A stretch of DNA of 64,000 bases from Mariniphaga sp964559175 (GCA_964559175.1 CAZLGT010000004.1:76991-140990); one strand, 5' to 3'; shown: positions 53,676 through 62,646, counted from the stretch's first letter. Made by a program: numbers and translations. The notes: generated by a model from the letters alone, not told the origin.

Positions 53676-54386
53676 ATGGTATCGAAACAAGTCACACAAC
53701 AAACAGCTTTTTTGGTTTTTATTTTTCTGATGTTTTGTCAGATATTGTTTGCGCAAACAGAAATCCAGCCTTTACTGGCTCAACAAGATTCCGTCCAATT
53801 AAAGAAGTTTAGACTTTTTGATGATTTGTCTGTTTTTTCCGTTCCCGGGTTGGGAGAAAACTGGTTTTTCAGCCCGGCATCTCCTGCGTTAAACAACCTT
53901 CAATCCGGTTTGGATTTCGGGAAGAAACAGCCGCCTAAAGTAATTTCGGTTGCACAAAATAGATTTGAAACGGTTTTGCCGAACCTGGGTTCCATTGAAC
54001 ACTTTACCAATCAGTTCAGGTGGAAGGCCGGAAACAGAGTTGCTGTGGACTTTGGTGCAGGATTGGCCATTCAAAATACGATAATGAATCCAATCGTTCC
54101 CAATTATCAGCTTAGTTTCCGGGCATCTGTCGAATATTCCTTAAACGACTGGCTTAGCGCTTATTTGTATGGCCAGTATATAACCAAACCTCTCAACCAG
54201 GCGGATGATTACTTAGATCCGTTTATGCACAACAATCCATTATTTCTGCAAAATGAAATTGGGGCCGGAGTGAAAGCCAATTTCAACAAAACACATATTG
54301 GTTTTGGAGTTTATTCCATGCCAGGCCAGGAATTTAAATCGCCTTTATTAAGACCATCAAATTCCAGAATAACCATTGGGTTTTAA
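53676..54386 (+). CDS. Outer-membrane beta-rich protein of unknown function
   Basis: The 236 aa product of the ATG at 53676 begins with a signal peptide (AFLVFIFLMFCQILFA, cleavage before QTE). Residues 100-230 show amphipathic strands with Gly/aromatic turns such as NRVAVDFGAGLAI, LSFRASVEYSLNDWLSAYLYGQYI and VKANFNKTHIGFGVYSMP, suggesting a small beta barrel. A TTG at 53592 in the same frame is rejected because it puts a hydrophilic stretch before the signal peptide. No family is recognised. Confidence 0.65.
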   Translation: MVSKQVTQQTAFLVFIFLMFCQILFAQTEIQPLLAQQDSVQLKKFRLFDDLSVFSVPGLGENWFFSPASPALNNLQSGLDFGKKQPPKVISVAQNRFETVLPNLGSIEHFTNQFRWKAGNRVAVDFGAGLAIQNTIMNPIVPNYQLSFRASVEYSLNDWLSAYLYGQYITKPLNQADDYLDPFMHNNPLFLQNEIGAGVKANFNKTHIGFGVYSMPGQEFKSPLLRPSNSRITIGF

Positions 54387-54488
54387 ATGCTGTTTAAGTT
54401 TTTCAAGGTAAACTATGTTTTTCTCTATTTTATTTGTCGCTTGTAAATTATTTTTTACATTTATCATGTTTTTTTAACTTTTTATATC

Positions 54489-54914
54489 ATGAAACTTTTA
54501 CCTCACGTATTTAAATGGATAGGAATAACTATTTTTTTTATTGGTTTTGTATTTGGCGCCATTGATGATGGTCGAAAGGGATTTTTAGAAGGATATAATG
54601 AAACTTCGCACGATCCGGTTAAAATTGAGTTTAAGAGAATCCTGCCCGAAAAAGTTTCACAAGTTGCAGATTACGTTTTGCTTTTTGGGTTACTAATTTA
54701 TGTATTATCAAAGAATAAAAGAGACGATGAGTTTACCCGGCAGATGAGATACGAAGCTGCTTATATTGTATTTGTAATCACGATAATATTTATTCTCATT
54801 TTATACATTATAATTCCGAACCTGAAGTTGGTGCCATCGACTTTGATAGGCGCGCAGTTGGTGTTGTATTTAATTATCCGGTATTTCAGAAAAAAATCCA
54901 TTCTTGACTGGTAG
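54489..54914 (+). CDS. Small four-helix membrane protein paired with an XRE regulator
   Basis: This 141 aa protein has four hydrophobic segments (residues 8-24, 56-72, 88-108 and 115-132) with short charged loops and a kinase-like signal nowhere. It resembles the DUF2178 or DUF3796-like membrane proteins found beside small XRE regulators. The XRE gene starts three bases after its stop, so the two form one unit. The function is unknown. It is AT-rich compared with metG downstream. Confidence 0.65.
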   Translation: MKLLPHVFKWIGITIFFIGFVFGAIDDGRKGFLEGYNETSHDPVKIEFKRILPEKVSQVADYVLLFGLLIYVLSKNKRDDEFTRQMRYEAAYIVFVITIIFILILYIIIPNLKLVPSTLIGAQLVLYLIIRYFRKKSILDW

Positions 54915-54917
54915 CCT

Positions 54918-55124
54918 ATGAAAAACAAGGTAAAACTGCATCGTGTTATGCGCGACAAAACCCAGGAAGAACTGGCTAATTCAATTGGTGTTTCGCGGCA
55001 GACTATTCATGCAATCGAACGGAATAAATTTGTACCATCGGTTCAAACAGCGTTAAAACTTGCTGATTATTTCAATTTAAAAGTTGAAGAATTATTTCAA
55101 CTTGAGGAGAAACAGGGAAAATAG
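54918..55124 (+). CDS. XRE family helix-turn-helix regulator
   Basis: The 68 aa protein is a single Cro/CI-type domain (RVMRDKTQEELANSIGVSRQTIHAIERNKFVPSVQTALKLA, residues 9-49) with a short acidic tail. Such compact regulators usually control a neighbouring membrane protein gene, here the one immediately upstream. The length is typical of the YgzD/YozG-like group. It is followed by a strong plus-strand terminator. Confidence 0.88.
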   Translation: MKNKVKLHRVMRDKTQEELANSIGVSRQTIHAIERNKFVPSVQTALKLADYFNLKVEELFQLEEKQGK

Positions 55125-55225
55125 AACCACAATAAAAAACCGCTCTTGCGTACAAAAGCGGTTGAATATATGTGGAGTAAGTTACCGATCCGTCCGCCAG
55201 CCGGCATACTGTACTGCAACCTACG

Positions 55226-55260
55226 GACAAGCATCAACTGCTGTTGATGCTTGTCTTTTT
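55226..55260 (+). terminator. Intrinsic terminator of the membrane protein/XRE unit
   Basis: A perfect 13-base-pair stem (GACAAGCATCAAC with GTTGATGCTTGTC), a TGCT loop and five T. It faces plus-strand transcription, and metG converges from the other side four bases later. A weaker hairpin (AACCGCT ... AGCGGTT) lies at 55138-55163 without a T run. Confidence 0.85.
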
Positions 55261-55263
55261 ATT

Positions 55264-57297
55264 CTATTTTACTTCCGACCCATTCTTCACCTTTTGATCG
55301 GGAGAAACAATCGATAAGGTTCCGTCGGCGTTTTCGGCACACAAAATCATTCCCTGCGATTCAATTCCCCGCAGTTTTTTGGGTTCGAGGTTCACCAGAA
55401 TGGAAACCTGTTTGCCAATCAAATCTTCGGGTTCGTAATATTCAGCTATGCCTGAAACCACGGTGCGCTTGTCAATTCCGGTATCGATTTTCAGTTTCAG
55501 TAGCTTTTTGGTTTTGGCTACTTTTTCGGCTTCGATTACGGTTCCCACACGGATATCCATTTTCCCGAAATCGTCGAATTCGATGCTTTCTTTGGCCGGT
55601 TTGGCTTTGGCTTCCAACAGTTCGTTAGCCTTTTTAGTGTCCATCAGTTTTTGCAGTTGAGCTTCAATCACGCTGTCTTCAATTTTTTCAAAAAGCAGCT
55701 CCGGTGTGTTTACCTGGTGACCGGCAGTCAATAGATCAGTATTTCCAAACTGGCTCCAGTCCTGTTTGCCGTAATTCAGGAATCCGCGCAGTTTTTCCAT
55801 GCTGAACGGCAGGAACGGCTCCAGACAAACGGTGAGGTTGGCTGTAATTTGCAGACTCACATTCAAAATGGTTTCCACCCGTTTGGGGTCGGTTTTCCAT
55901 ATTTTCCAGGGCTCTTCATCGGCCAGGTATTTGTTGCCCAAACGCGCCAAATCCATGGCATTTTTCAGCGCTTCGCGAAACCGGAAACTGTCGAGGCTTT
56001 TTTCTACTTCGCTTTTTAGGGTTGAAATGGCAGCCAGCGTTTCACGGTCGTAATCCGAAAGTTTGCCACGTGCCGGTACTTTGCCATCGAAATATTTTTG
56101 GGTAAGCACCAATGCCCGGTTCACAAAGTTGCCGAGAATGGCCACCAGTTCGTTGTTGTTCCGCGCCTGAAAATCTTTCCAGGTAAAATCGTTGTCTTTG
56201 GTTTCGGGAGCGTTTGCGGTTAGAACATACTTCAGCACATCTTCCTTATCCGGAAACTCCTCCAGGTATTCGTGCAACCACACCGCCCAGTTGCGCGATG
56301 TGGAAATTTTATCGTTTTCCAGATTCAGAAATTCGTTGGCCGGCACATTGTCGGGCACATTAAAAGTACCTTCGGCTTTCAGCATGCAGGGGAAAATGAT
56401 GCAGTGAAAAACGATATTGTCTTTACCGATGAAATGCAACAAACGTGTTTCCGGGTCTTTCCAGTATTTTTCCCATTCGGGGGTAAGTTCGCGGGTAGCC
56501 GAAATGTATCCGATAGGTGCATCAAACCAAACGTACAGCACTTTTCCTTCGGCGCCTTCCACCGGAACCGGCACACCCCAATCGAGGTCGCGGGTTAAGG
56601 CACGGGGTTGCAGCCCGCTGTCAATCCACGACTTGCACTGCCCGTAAACATTGGGTTTCCATTCCTTGTGTCCTTCCAGAATCCATTCGCGCAACCACGG
56701 TTCGTACTGGTCGAGCGGAAGGTACCAGTGTTTGGTTTCTTTCAGCACTGGCTGGTTTCCGCTAATCATCGAGGTGGGATTAATCAGCTCAGTGGGACTG
56801 AGCGAAGTCCCGCAGCTTTCACACTGGTCGCCGTAAGCTTTTTCGAACCCGCATTTGGGACAGGTGCCAATAATGTAACGGTCAGCCAGGAACTGCTGGT
56901 TCTCTTCGTCGTAATACTGCTCTGAAGTTTTTTCGATAAATTGCCCCTGATCATACATTTTTTTGAAAAACTCAGAAGCTGTTTTATGGTGAATTTCAGC
57001 ACTGGTACGCGAATACACATCGAATGAAATTCCAAAGTCTTTGAACGATTTTTTTATGATTGCGTGGAACTTGTCCACCACATCCTGCGGAGTAATGCCT
57101 TCGTTTTTAGCTTTCAACGTAATGGGCACGCCATGTTCGTCGGAGCCGCCAATGAGCAAAACATCTTCGTTCTTCAGGCGCAGGTAGCGCGCAAATATAT
57201 CGGCAGGCACATAAACCCCGGCCAGGTGGCCAATGTGGATTGGACCGTTGGCATACGGCAGCGCAGTGGTAATCAAAGTCCGTTTAAATTCCCCCAT
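55264..57297 (-). CDS. metG: Methionine--tRNA ligase
   Basis: MetG charges initiator and elongator tRNA-Met. The 677 aa protein has the HIGH motif PYANGPIHIGHLAG (residues 15-28), a Zn-binding knuckle CPKCGFEKAYGDQCESCG near 145, and a KISTS-type loop (ENDKISTSRNWAVW) in place of KMSKS, as in this subfamily. The last 110 residues form the tRNA-binding domain (FGKMDIRVGTVIEAEKV onward) found in longer MetRS proteins. It is monocistronic with its own promoter box. Confidence 0.96.
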   Translation of the reverse strand: MGEFKRTLITTALPYANGPIHIGHLAGVYVPADIFARYLRLKNEDVLLIGGSDEHGVPITLKAKNEGITPQDVVDKFHAIIKKSFKDFGISFDVYSRTSAEIHHKTASEFFKKMYDQGQFIEKTSEQYYDEENQQFLADRYIIGTCPKCGFEKAYGDQCESCGTSLSPTELINPTSMISGNQPVLKETKHWYLPLDQYEPWLREWILEGHKEWKPNVYGQCKSWIDSGLQPRALTRDLDWGVPVPVEGAEGKVLYVWFDAPIGYISATRELTPEWEKYWKDPETRLLHFIGKDNIVFHCIIFPCMLKAEGTFNVPDNVPANEFLNLENDKISTSRNWAVWLHEYLEEFPDKEDVLKYVLTANAPETKDNDFTWKDFQARNNNELVAILGNFVNRALVLTQKYFDGKVPARGKLSDYDRETLAAISTLKSEVEKSLDSFRFREALKNAMDLARLGNKYLADEEPWKIWKTDPKRVETILNVSLQITANLTVCLEPFLPFSMEKLRGFLNYGKQDWSQFGNTDLLTAGHQVNTPELLFEKIEDSVIEAQLQKLMDTKKANELLEAKAKPAKESIEFDDFGKMDIRVGTVIEAEKVAKTKKLLKLKIDTGIDKRTVVSGIAEYYEPEDLIGKQVSILVNLEPKKLRGIESQGMILCAENADGTLSIVSPDQKVKNGSEVK

Positions 57298-57345
57298 GAT
57301 TAAAATCTTTTTCCTGAAATTGATGGTTCTTTTTTGTTAAGGGCA

Positions 57346-57353
57346 CAAAGATA
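57346..57353 (-). promoter_or_regulatory. Promoter -7 box of metG
   Basis: CAAAGATA reads TATCTTTG on the minus strand, an exact TAnnTTTG match 49 bases before the ATG at 57297. Confidence 0.5.
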
Positions 57354-57392
57354 GTGGAATTGAGGGAAAACGGTCTGATACGTTTCCAAATA

Positions 57393-57791
57393 TTAAATCC
57401 AGTTTTCAACCAATAACTCAGGAATTCTTCGAAATTCTTTTTCATTATTGGTTACTAATGCCATATTAAGACTTATGGCATGAGAGGCAATTAGCGTATC
57501 CATTGGTCCGATTGGAGTTCCTCTTTTTTCTAAATCGGCACGAACCTTTCCGTAAATAATTGTTTGTTCAAACCCAAAATCAAAAACTTGAAGGGGTGTT
57601 AGAAATTTTTCGAGTGCATCCTGATTTTTTGCTGGGCTGGAACTTTTCATTACCCCATATTGAAGTTCAGCCAAGGTAATGGAAGAAATTCCAATAGTGC
57701 CGAAAGGCATTTCCGTGAATTTTTTAAAAACTTTTTCAGGTTTCTTTTTTATGATGTAAATGCAAATATTTGTATCCAGAAGGTATTCCAT
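57393..57791 (-). CDS. vapC: VapC-type PIN domain toxin
   Basis: The 132 aa PIN domain ribonuclease has the acidic active-site residues Asp7 in YLLDTN, Glu43 in SSITLAELQYG, Asp99 in GPMDTLIASHA and a final Asn-Asn-Glu-Lys-Glu-Phe segment. VapC toxins of this group often cut the anticodon stem of tRNA-fMet; that specificity is inferred from family likeness only. It overlaps its antitoxin gene by one base. Confidence 0.87.
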   Translation of the reverse strand: MEYLLDTNICIYIIKKKPEKVFKKFTEMPFGTIGISSITLAELQYGVMKSSSPAKNQDALEKFLTPLQVFDFGFEQTIIYGKVRADLEKRGTPIGPMDTLIASHAISLNMALVTNNEKEFRRIPELLVENWI

Positions 57792-58027
57792 TATTCAAAT
57801 GATTCGCGGGGTTGATTACTATGTTGATTCCTTTCATTCATAAAATCCGGGGTAAATAATTCCAGACTTTCAAATAGGTTTTGCCATGGATTGTGGTAAG
57901 GAATAATGTGGATTGCATGTCCGACTTTTTTCAGATAAACTTTGTCATCATTTATCTTCATACGATTTGGGATGTTTATTGCCTGAAATCCTTTTTTGTT
58001 TTTTATGTCAATAGTTTCGAATGCCAT
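57791..58027 (-). CDS. vapB: VapB-type antitoxin
   Basis: The 78 aa protein begins with a short AbrB-like beta domain (KGFQAINIPNRMKINDDKVYLKKVGHAIHIIPY) that binds DNA and ends in a charged tail likely to wrap the VapC toxin (ESLELFTPDFMNERNQ). The ATG at 58027 is preferred over an ATG at 58069 because the longer frame adds an unrelated hydrophobic stretch and would overlap the promoter box at 58046-58053. It is translationally coupled to vapC. Confidence 0.8.
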   Translation of the reverse strand: MAFETIDIKNKKGFQAINIPNRMKINDDKVYLKKVGHAIHIIPYHNPWQNLFESLELFTPDFMNERNQHSNQPRESFE

Positions 58028-58045
58028 AATTATTTTCAATTTTTC

Positions 58046-58053
58046 CAAAAGTA
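58046..58053 (-). promoter_or_regulatory. Promoter -7 box of vapBC
   Basis: CAAAAGTA reads TACTTTTG on the minus strand, an exact TAnnTTTG match 19 bases before the vapB ATG at 58027. Confidence 0.45.
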
Positions 58054-58104
58054 CAAAAATTTGAAACATCAGAATTCATCTCACCTTTCATTTCCCCACT
58101 TTTG

Positions 58105-58112
58105 TATCTTTG
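58105..58112 (+). promoter_or_regulatory. Promoter -7 box of the HAD phosphatase gene
   Basis: TATCTTTG is an exact TAnnTTTG match with only five bases before the ATG at 58118, so the message would be essentially leaderless. Confidence 0.55.
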
Positions 58113-58117
58113 ACGGC

Positions 58118-58768
58118 ATGAACAATTTTTCCCACATCATATTCGATCTAGACGGAACGCTTACCGACAATACACGGGGTATTGCAGCTTCTGTAAAATT
58201 TGCACTGGATAAAATGCAGATAGATGGTTTTAACGGAGTTTTGACCGAAGGTTTTATCGGTCCGCCCCTGCAGCATGGTTTTAAAAATCTGTTTGGTTTG
58301 AATGACCGCAATACCCAACTTGCGGTGGAGTATTTCCGGGAGTATTATTCCGTTCACGGTTTGTTTGAAAATGATCCTTATCCGGGAGTTTCCGAAATGC
58401 TGGAAGAGCTGCATTTTGCAGGGAAAGAGCTTTTTATTGCCACATCAAAACTGGAAAAGTTTGCAGCACAGATTAGCGAACATTTCGGTTTCGATAAATA
58501 CATTTTGCAGTTGAAAGGCGCTGATTACAAAGGCGATCATGCCACAAAAACTACCATCATTTCGAACCTGTTGAAATCGCGGCAGCTTGTTCCGTCTAAA
58601 AATATTGCCATGGTGGGCGATACGGTTTTCGACATGGAAGGCGGAAAGGAGAATGGGCTCACTACCATTGCCGTTTCATACGGTTTCGGGAAGAGGGAAG
58701 AGTTGAAAAAAGCCAGTCCCGATTTTTGGGCGGATAGTGTGGAGGAACTTTTTCAGATTCTTCAGTAA
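58118..58768 (+). CDS. HAD superfamily phosphatase (phosphoglycolate phosphatase-like)
   Basis: The 216 aa protein has the HAD motifs in order: IIFDLDGTLTD (nucleophile Asp near residue 9), IATSKLEKFA (motif II Ser/Thr), a Lys-bearing KGDHATK region and motif IV VGDTVFDMEGG. A helical cap domain is inserted after motif I. It resembles Gph and the related 5'-nucleotidase-type HADs; substrate unknown. The ATG at 58118 is chosen because the -7 box ends at 58112 and an extension upstream would run through the vapB region. Confidence 0.88.
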   Translation: MNNFSHIIFDLDGTLTDNTRGIAASVKFALDKMQIDGFNGVLTEGFIGPPLQHGFKNLFGLNDRNTQLAVEYFREYYSVHGLFENDPYPGVSEMLEELHFAGKELFIATSKLEKFAAQISEHFGFDKYILQLKGADYKGDHATKTTIISNLLKSRQLVPSKNIAMVGDTVFDMEGGKENGLTTIAVSYGFGKREELKKASPDFWADSVEELFQILQ

Positions 58769-58866
58769 AACCCGATTGGAATTAATTTTTCTGAATTATT
58801 CTACTTGAAGCATTTGGTTTTCGTCCTAAACTTTATTTTTACCGCTAAATATTCAAACTGAATTTT

Positions 58867-60090
58867 ATGTCCAGATTTTTTTTACTGATTTTGCTGGCAA
58901 CACTTGTTTTTTCAGGATGCCGAAAGCAATCAACCGAAATTGATTCGCTGAAAATATGGCTTGATAAAACCTCCGGTTCATCTGAAGAATTATTGAATCA
59001 GCCTTTTGCGCAGAAAAAACTTTCGAAGCAGGAGGCAGAAGCTGCAATACAATTGTTACATCCTTTTTTTCAGAATAAATTAAAGGAAGAATTTACCGGG
59101 CAGTGGAACGACAGCACGCTTGTTTTTGGCGATTATGAACTTCAATTCAGATACAAAAAGTTTGGCCAAAAGCCGGCTGATGGCTGGAGCCTGTATATTT
59201 CCATGCATGGCGGAGGTAACACAAGGCCAGAGATGAATGATCGTCAGTGGCAAAACCAGATTGGCTTGTACGAACCGGCAGAAGGTATTTACATGGCTCC
59301 GCGGGCTCCCACCGATTCGTGGAACATGTGGCACCAGTCGCATGTGGACGAACTTTTCGATTTGTTTATTCAACTGGCCGGTGTTTTTGAAGGTATTAAC
59401 ACCAACCGGGTTTATCTGACCGGCTATTCTGCAGGTGGTGACGGCGTTTACCAGCTTGCACCACGCATGGCCGACCGGTTTGCTGCCGCTGCCATGATGG
59501 CCGGGCATCCCAACGATGCCTCGCCGCTGGGATTGCGGAATCTGCCTTTTGCCCTGCACATGGGCGCTGAAGATGCGGCTTACAACCGGAATCTGGTGGC
59601 CGAAGAATGGGGCGAAAAACTGGACGAACTTCGGCAAAACGATCCGGAAGGGTATATTCATGATGTGCAGATTCACGAAGGTCTGGGTCACTGGATGGAG
59701 CGAAAAGACACCGTGGCCATTGAGTGGATGGCGCAGTTCACCCGAAATCCCTGGCCCGAAAAAGTGGTGTGGAAACAAAGCAGCGTCACGCACAACCGTT
59801 TTTACTGGCTGGGTATTTCGGATGATGAAGTGCAAAAAGATGCCGAACTGGTTGTTTCGCGAAACGGGCAAACCATTCGGATAGAAAAAGCAGAAAAGGT
59901 GAATAATCTGCGCTTTTTTCTGAACGATGAAATGATGGATTTGGACAAAAAAATTACGGTAGAATTCAACGGAAGAGTGCTTTACAACGAGGTTCCAAAA
60001 CGAACAATTTCTGTCGTTTGGGAATCATTAAACAAACGAAATGATCCGCAGCAGGTTTTTTCTGCCCAAATTGAGGTATCTTTGATTTGA
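58867..60090 (+). CDS. Lipoprotein alpha/beta hydrolase (esterase-like)
   Basis: The 407 aa protein has a lipoprotein signal (FFLLILLATLVFSGC, Cys18), so it is probably anchored in the outer or inner membrane. The hydrolase domain carries an oxyanion loop HGGGN (114-118), nucleophile Ser188 in GYSAGG, and a later EGLGHWMERKD with a probable catalytic His. The fold resembles Bacteroidota secreted esterases and phospholipase/carboxylesterase-like proteins. The last 80 residues form a separate beta domain. It is followed 12 bases later by an LD-carboxypeptidase, suggesting a cell-envelope role. Confidence 0.82.
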   Translation: MSRFFLLILLATLVFSGCRKQSTEIDSLKIWLDKTSGSSEELLNQPFAQKKLSKQEAEAAIQLLHPFFQNKLKEEFTGQWNDSTLVFGDYELQFRYKKFGQKPADGWSLYISMHGGGNTRPEMNDRQWQNQIGLYEPAEGIYMAPRAPTDSWNMWHQSHVDELFDLFIQLAGVFEGINTNRVYLTGYSAGGDGVYQLAPRMADRFAAAAMMAGHPNDASPLGLRNLPFALHMGAEDAAYNRNLVAEEWGEKLDELRQNDPEGYIHDVQIHEGLGHWMERKDTVAIEWMAQFTRNPWPEKVVWKQSSVTHNRFYWLGISDDEVQKDAELVVSRNGQTIRIEKAEKVNNLRFFLNDEMMDLDKKITVEFNGRVLYNEVPKRTISVVWESLNKRNDPQQVFSAQIEVSLI

Positions 60091-60102
60091 AAAAATCAGA
60101 CT

Positions 60103-61023
60103 ATGATTGTTCCACCTACATTAAAACCCGGCGACAAAATCCGCATTGTTTCCCCGGCAGGGAAAGTGAAGGAAAAGTATGTGCTTCCGGCGGTGGACTG
60201 GCTTCTTGACCAGGGTTACCGGGTGGAATTGGGGCAGCATGTTTTTGCCAGCCATTTTCAGTTTGCCGGTACCGATCAGCAACGTTTGGAAGACCTGCAA
60301 ACAGCCCTCGATGATCCGGAAGCTTCGGCTATTCTTTGTTCCCGCGGAGGTTACGGTACGGTGCGCATCATCAGCAAACTCAACTACGACGGCCTGTTCA
60401 GACACCCGAAATGGATTGTAGGTTTCAGCGACATTACCATTCTACATTCGTGCCTCAACCGCAACCGGCTGGCTACCATTCACGGCGCCATGCCCCGCTA
60501 TTTTTTCGATATGGAGGGGCAGCCCAGCGAAAGTCTGCAATCGCTGATGCAGTTGCTGACCGGAGGAGGAGCGCTCTATACGATTCCGGCTGCCGAAGGC
60601 GATCGGCATGGAAAAGCAACCGGCGAACTGGTGGGCGGAAATCTTTCCATCATTTCGAGCATGCAGGGAACACGCTGCGAACTGGACACCAGTGGGAAAA
60701 TTCTTTTTCTGGAAGACATCGACGAATTTTTATACCACTCTGACCGGCTGATGCATCAACTGAAACTGAGTGGCAAACTGGATAACCTGGGCGGGCTGGT
60801 GCTGGGAAATTTTACAGACATGAAAGACAATGAATCGCCTTTTGGAAAAACCATACATGAGATTATTGCGGAGGCAGTGGAAGAATTTAATTTTCCGGTA
60901 TGTTACGATTTTCCTGCCGGACACAACGAAAAAAACCTGGCACTGGCTTTCGGGCAACACTGGGAACTCGATGTAACCGAAACGGAATCAACCCTTAAGC
61001 TTCTTTCGGCCTCTTTACTTTAA
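60103..61023 (+). CDS. LD-carboxypeptidase (S66 family)
   Basis: This enzyme removes the terminal D-Ala from tetrapeptide stems in peptidoglycan recycling. The 306 aa sequence begins PPTLKPGDKIRIVSPAG, with SRGGYGTVRI (nucleophile Ser near 85) and FSDITILH (106-113), then GELVGGNLSIISS, LFLEDIDE and a final GHNEKNLAL segment with the catalytic His. The length and motif order are normal for LdcA-like proteins. It lacks a signal peptide and is expected to act in the cytoplasm. It shares a strand and 12-base spacing with the esterase gene. Confidence 0.92.
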   Translation: MIVPPTLKPGDKIRIVSPAGKVKEKYVLPAVDWLLDQGYRVELGQHVFASHFQFAGTDQQRLEDLQTALDDPEASAILCSRGGYGTVRIISKLNYDGLFRHPKWIVGFSDITILHSCLNRNRLATIHGAMPRYFFDMEGQPSESLQSLMQLLTGGGALYTIPAAEGDRHGKATGELVGGNLSIISSMQGTRCELDTSGKILFLEDIDEFLYHSDRLMHQLKLSGKLDNLGGLVLGNFTDMKDNESPFGKTIHEIIAEAVEEFNFPVCYDFPAGHNEKNLALAFGQHWELDVTETESTLKLLSASLL

Positions 61024-61051
61024 ACTTTGAACTTTAAACTAAAAACTAAAT

Positions 61052-61414
61052 TTGGCTTCAACAAAAGAAATAGGAGAAATTGCCGAAGGACTTGCACAGC
61101 AGTACATTTCAAAGCTGGGCTACAAAATCAAAGACACCAACTGGCACTACGGTCACCTGGAGCTCGACATTGTGGCACAGGACGGCGACCAACTGGTTGT
61201 TATCGAAGTGAAATCGCGCAACGGAATCCGGTATGAGCATCCGTCGGAGGCGGTTACTAATACCAAAATCAAACGGATTGTGGAAGCTGCCGAAGCATAT
61301 ATTTTCGAAAAAGACCTGCACCTGGAAACCCGGTTCGATGTTATTACCGTTATTTTCTTCAAGCAAAGCCATGAACTCGAGCATTTTAAAGATGCGTTTT
61401 ATCCAACCATGTAA
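61052..61414 (+). CDS. YraN family protein (UPF0102)
   Basis: This 120 aa protein has a PD-(D/E)XK-like core. AEGLAQQYISKLGYKIKDTN is followed by HLELDIVAQDGDQLVVIEVKSRNG with the acidic and EVK residues of the nuclease fold. A role in Holliday junction resolvase-like DNA handling has been proposed for the family, unproven. The start is TTG at 61052, because no ATG occurs in frame before the conserved region. It sits 28 bases after the LD-carboxypeptidase gene. Confidence 0.88.
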   Translation: MASTKEIGEIAEGLAQQYISKLGYKIKDTNWHYGHLELDIVAQDGDQLVVIEVKSRNGIRYEHPSEAVTNTKIKRIVEAAEAYIFEKDLHLETRFDVITVIFFKQSHELEHFKDAFYPTM

Positions 61415-61483
61415 AAAAGTTTGTTTTCCCTCTGAAAAGATTATTTTTAGACCTTCAATTACAACTGAAGCTGTAAGCGTTAG

Positions 61484-62296
61484 ATGAAAAAAGGAGCGAT
61501 TTCTAATTTTTTGCGTAAACTGGGGCTTTTGCAACCGGCTGACTATTTCCGGTTTTGGCTGGAGAAGTTCAGGAACCGGAAAAGGAACCGGGATTTTTTG
61601 AACGGAAACCCCGGAGTAAAACTGCCACCAGATTACCTTATCTATGAATCGTTTCAACTGGACTACCAAAAATATTTCATCGATAGCGAAGAGACGGCCC
61701 GTTGGCTTGCCGATCTGCTTAAAAAGCATATTGAACTTGACGGAGTAAAAATTCTTGATTGGGGCTGCGGCCCGGGAAGGGTCATCCGGCATCTTTCCAA
61801 ATTTGCCGGCCCTGAATGTGAATTTTACGGAACCGATTACAATACCGAATCCATTGACTGGTGTTCCGAAAATCTGCCCGGAATTCTGTTTAACCGAAAT
61901 TCACTGGAAGCCCAATTACCTTATGAAAGTAGCTTTTTCGATGTTATTTACGGGATTTCTGTTTTTACCCATTTGAGTGAAAAAATGCACTTTGCATGGT
62001 TTTCGGAATTACTGAGGGTGCTGAAACCAGGCGGTATCATGCTTTTTACGGCGCAGGGAGAAAATTTCAGGGCCAAGTTAACAACGAATGAATTAACTGT
62101 ATTTGATGAAGGGAAGCTGGTTATTCGGGGACAAACAAAAGAAGGCCACCGCACCTATTCTGCCTTTCATCCCAAAAAGTTTATGGAAGAACTTTTTGCA
62201 CCGGCCGAAATTCTGGAACACATCGAACGGAAACCGGAAAACGGTGGCTGGTTGCCCCAGGATGTCTGGATGTTGAGAAAAAAAAGAGAAGAATGA
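61484..62296 (+). CDS. Class I SAM-dependent methyltransferase
   Basis: The 270 aa protein has motif I ILDWGCGPGRVIRHL near residues 88-102, an acidic strand-2 end (YGTDYN), DVIYGISVFTHLSEK and a LKPGGIMLFTAQG strand. An N-terminal 80-residue helical region precedes the Rossmann domain. The methyl acceptor is unknown; proteins of this layout often act on small molecules or polysaccharide intermediates. It overlaps the following YjbR gene by four bases (ATGA). Confidence 0.85.
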   Translation: MKKGAISNFLRKLGLLQPADYFRFWLEKFRNRKRNRDFLNGNPGVKLPPDYLIYESFQLDYQKYFIDSEETARWLADLLKKHIELDGVKILDWGCGPGRVIRHLSKFAGPECEFYGTDYNTESIDWCSENLPGILFNRNSLEAQLPYESSFFDVIYGISVFTHLSEKMHFAWFSELLRVLKPGGIMLFTAQGENFRAKLTTNELTVFDEGKLVIRGQTKEGHRTYSAFHPKKFMEELFAPAEILEHIERKPENGGWLPQDVWMLRKKREE

Positions 62297-62646
62297 ATAT
62301 TGAAGAACTCAGAGAATATTGCATGGCTAAAAAAGGAGTGACCGAAAGCTTTCCTTTTGACGAAACCACACTGGTTTTTAAGGTGGCCGAAAAAATGTTC
62401 TGCCTCACCGATTTGGTGGATGATTTTGCAGTGGCTCTGAAAAACGACCCGGAAAAAAATATGGAACTGCGCGAACGGTTTCCGGCAGTGAGGCCCGGTT
62501 ATCACATGAACAAACAACACTGGAACACCGTTTCGATAGATGGTTCCATTTCCGATAAGATGCTGAAACAATTAATTGATGAATCGTACCGGATTATTGT
62601 GAATAAATTGCCCAAAAAGTTTAGGGAAGAACTTCAGAATGAATAA
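62293..62646 (+). CDS. MmcQ/YjbR family protein
   Basis: The 117 aa protein has the CyaY-like YjbR fold: LREYCMAKKGVTESFPFDE, VFKVAEKMFCLTDLVDD, ALKNDPEKNMELRERFPAV, PGYHMNKQHWNTVSID and a final SYRIIVNKLPKKFRE. This family is small and probably nucleic-acid binding; function is not firmly known. It overlaps the methyltransferase gene by four bases. Confidence 0.9.
   Translation: MNIEELREYCMAKKGVTESFPFDETTLVFKVAEKMFCLTDLVDDFAVALKNDPEKNMELRERFPAVRPGYHMNKQHWNTVSIDGSISDKMLKQLIDESYRIIVNKLPKKFREELQNE

Noticed and set aside
59080..59871. Open frame of 263 codons on the minus strand
   Set aside because: Antisense to the lipoprotein esterase and without a recognised motif.
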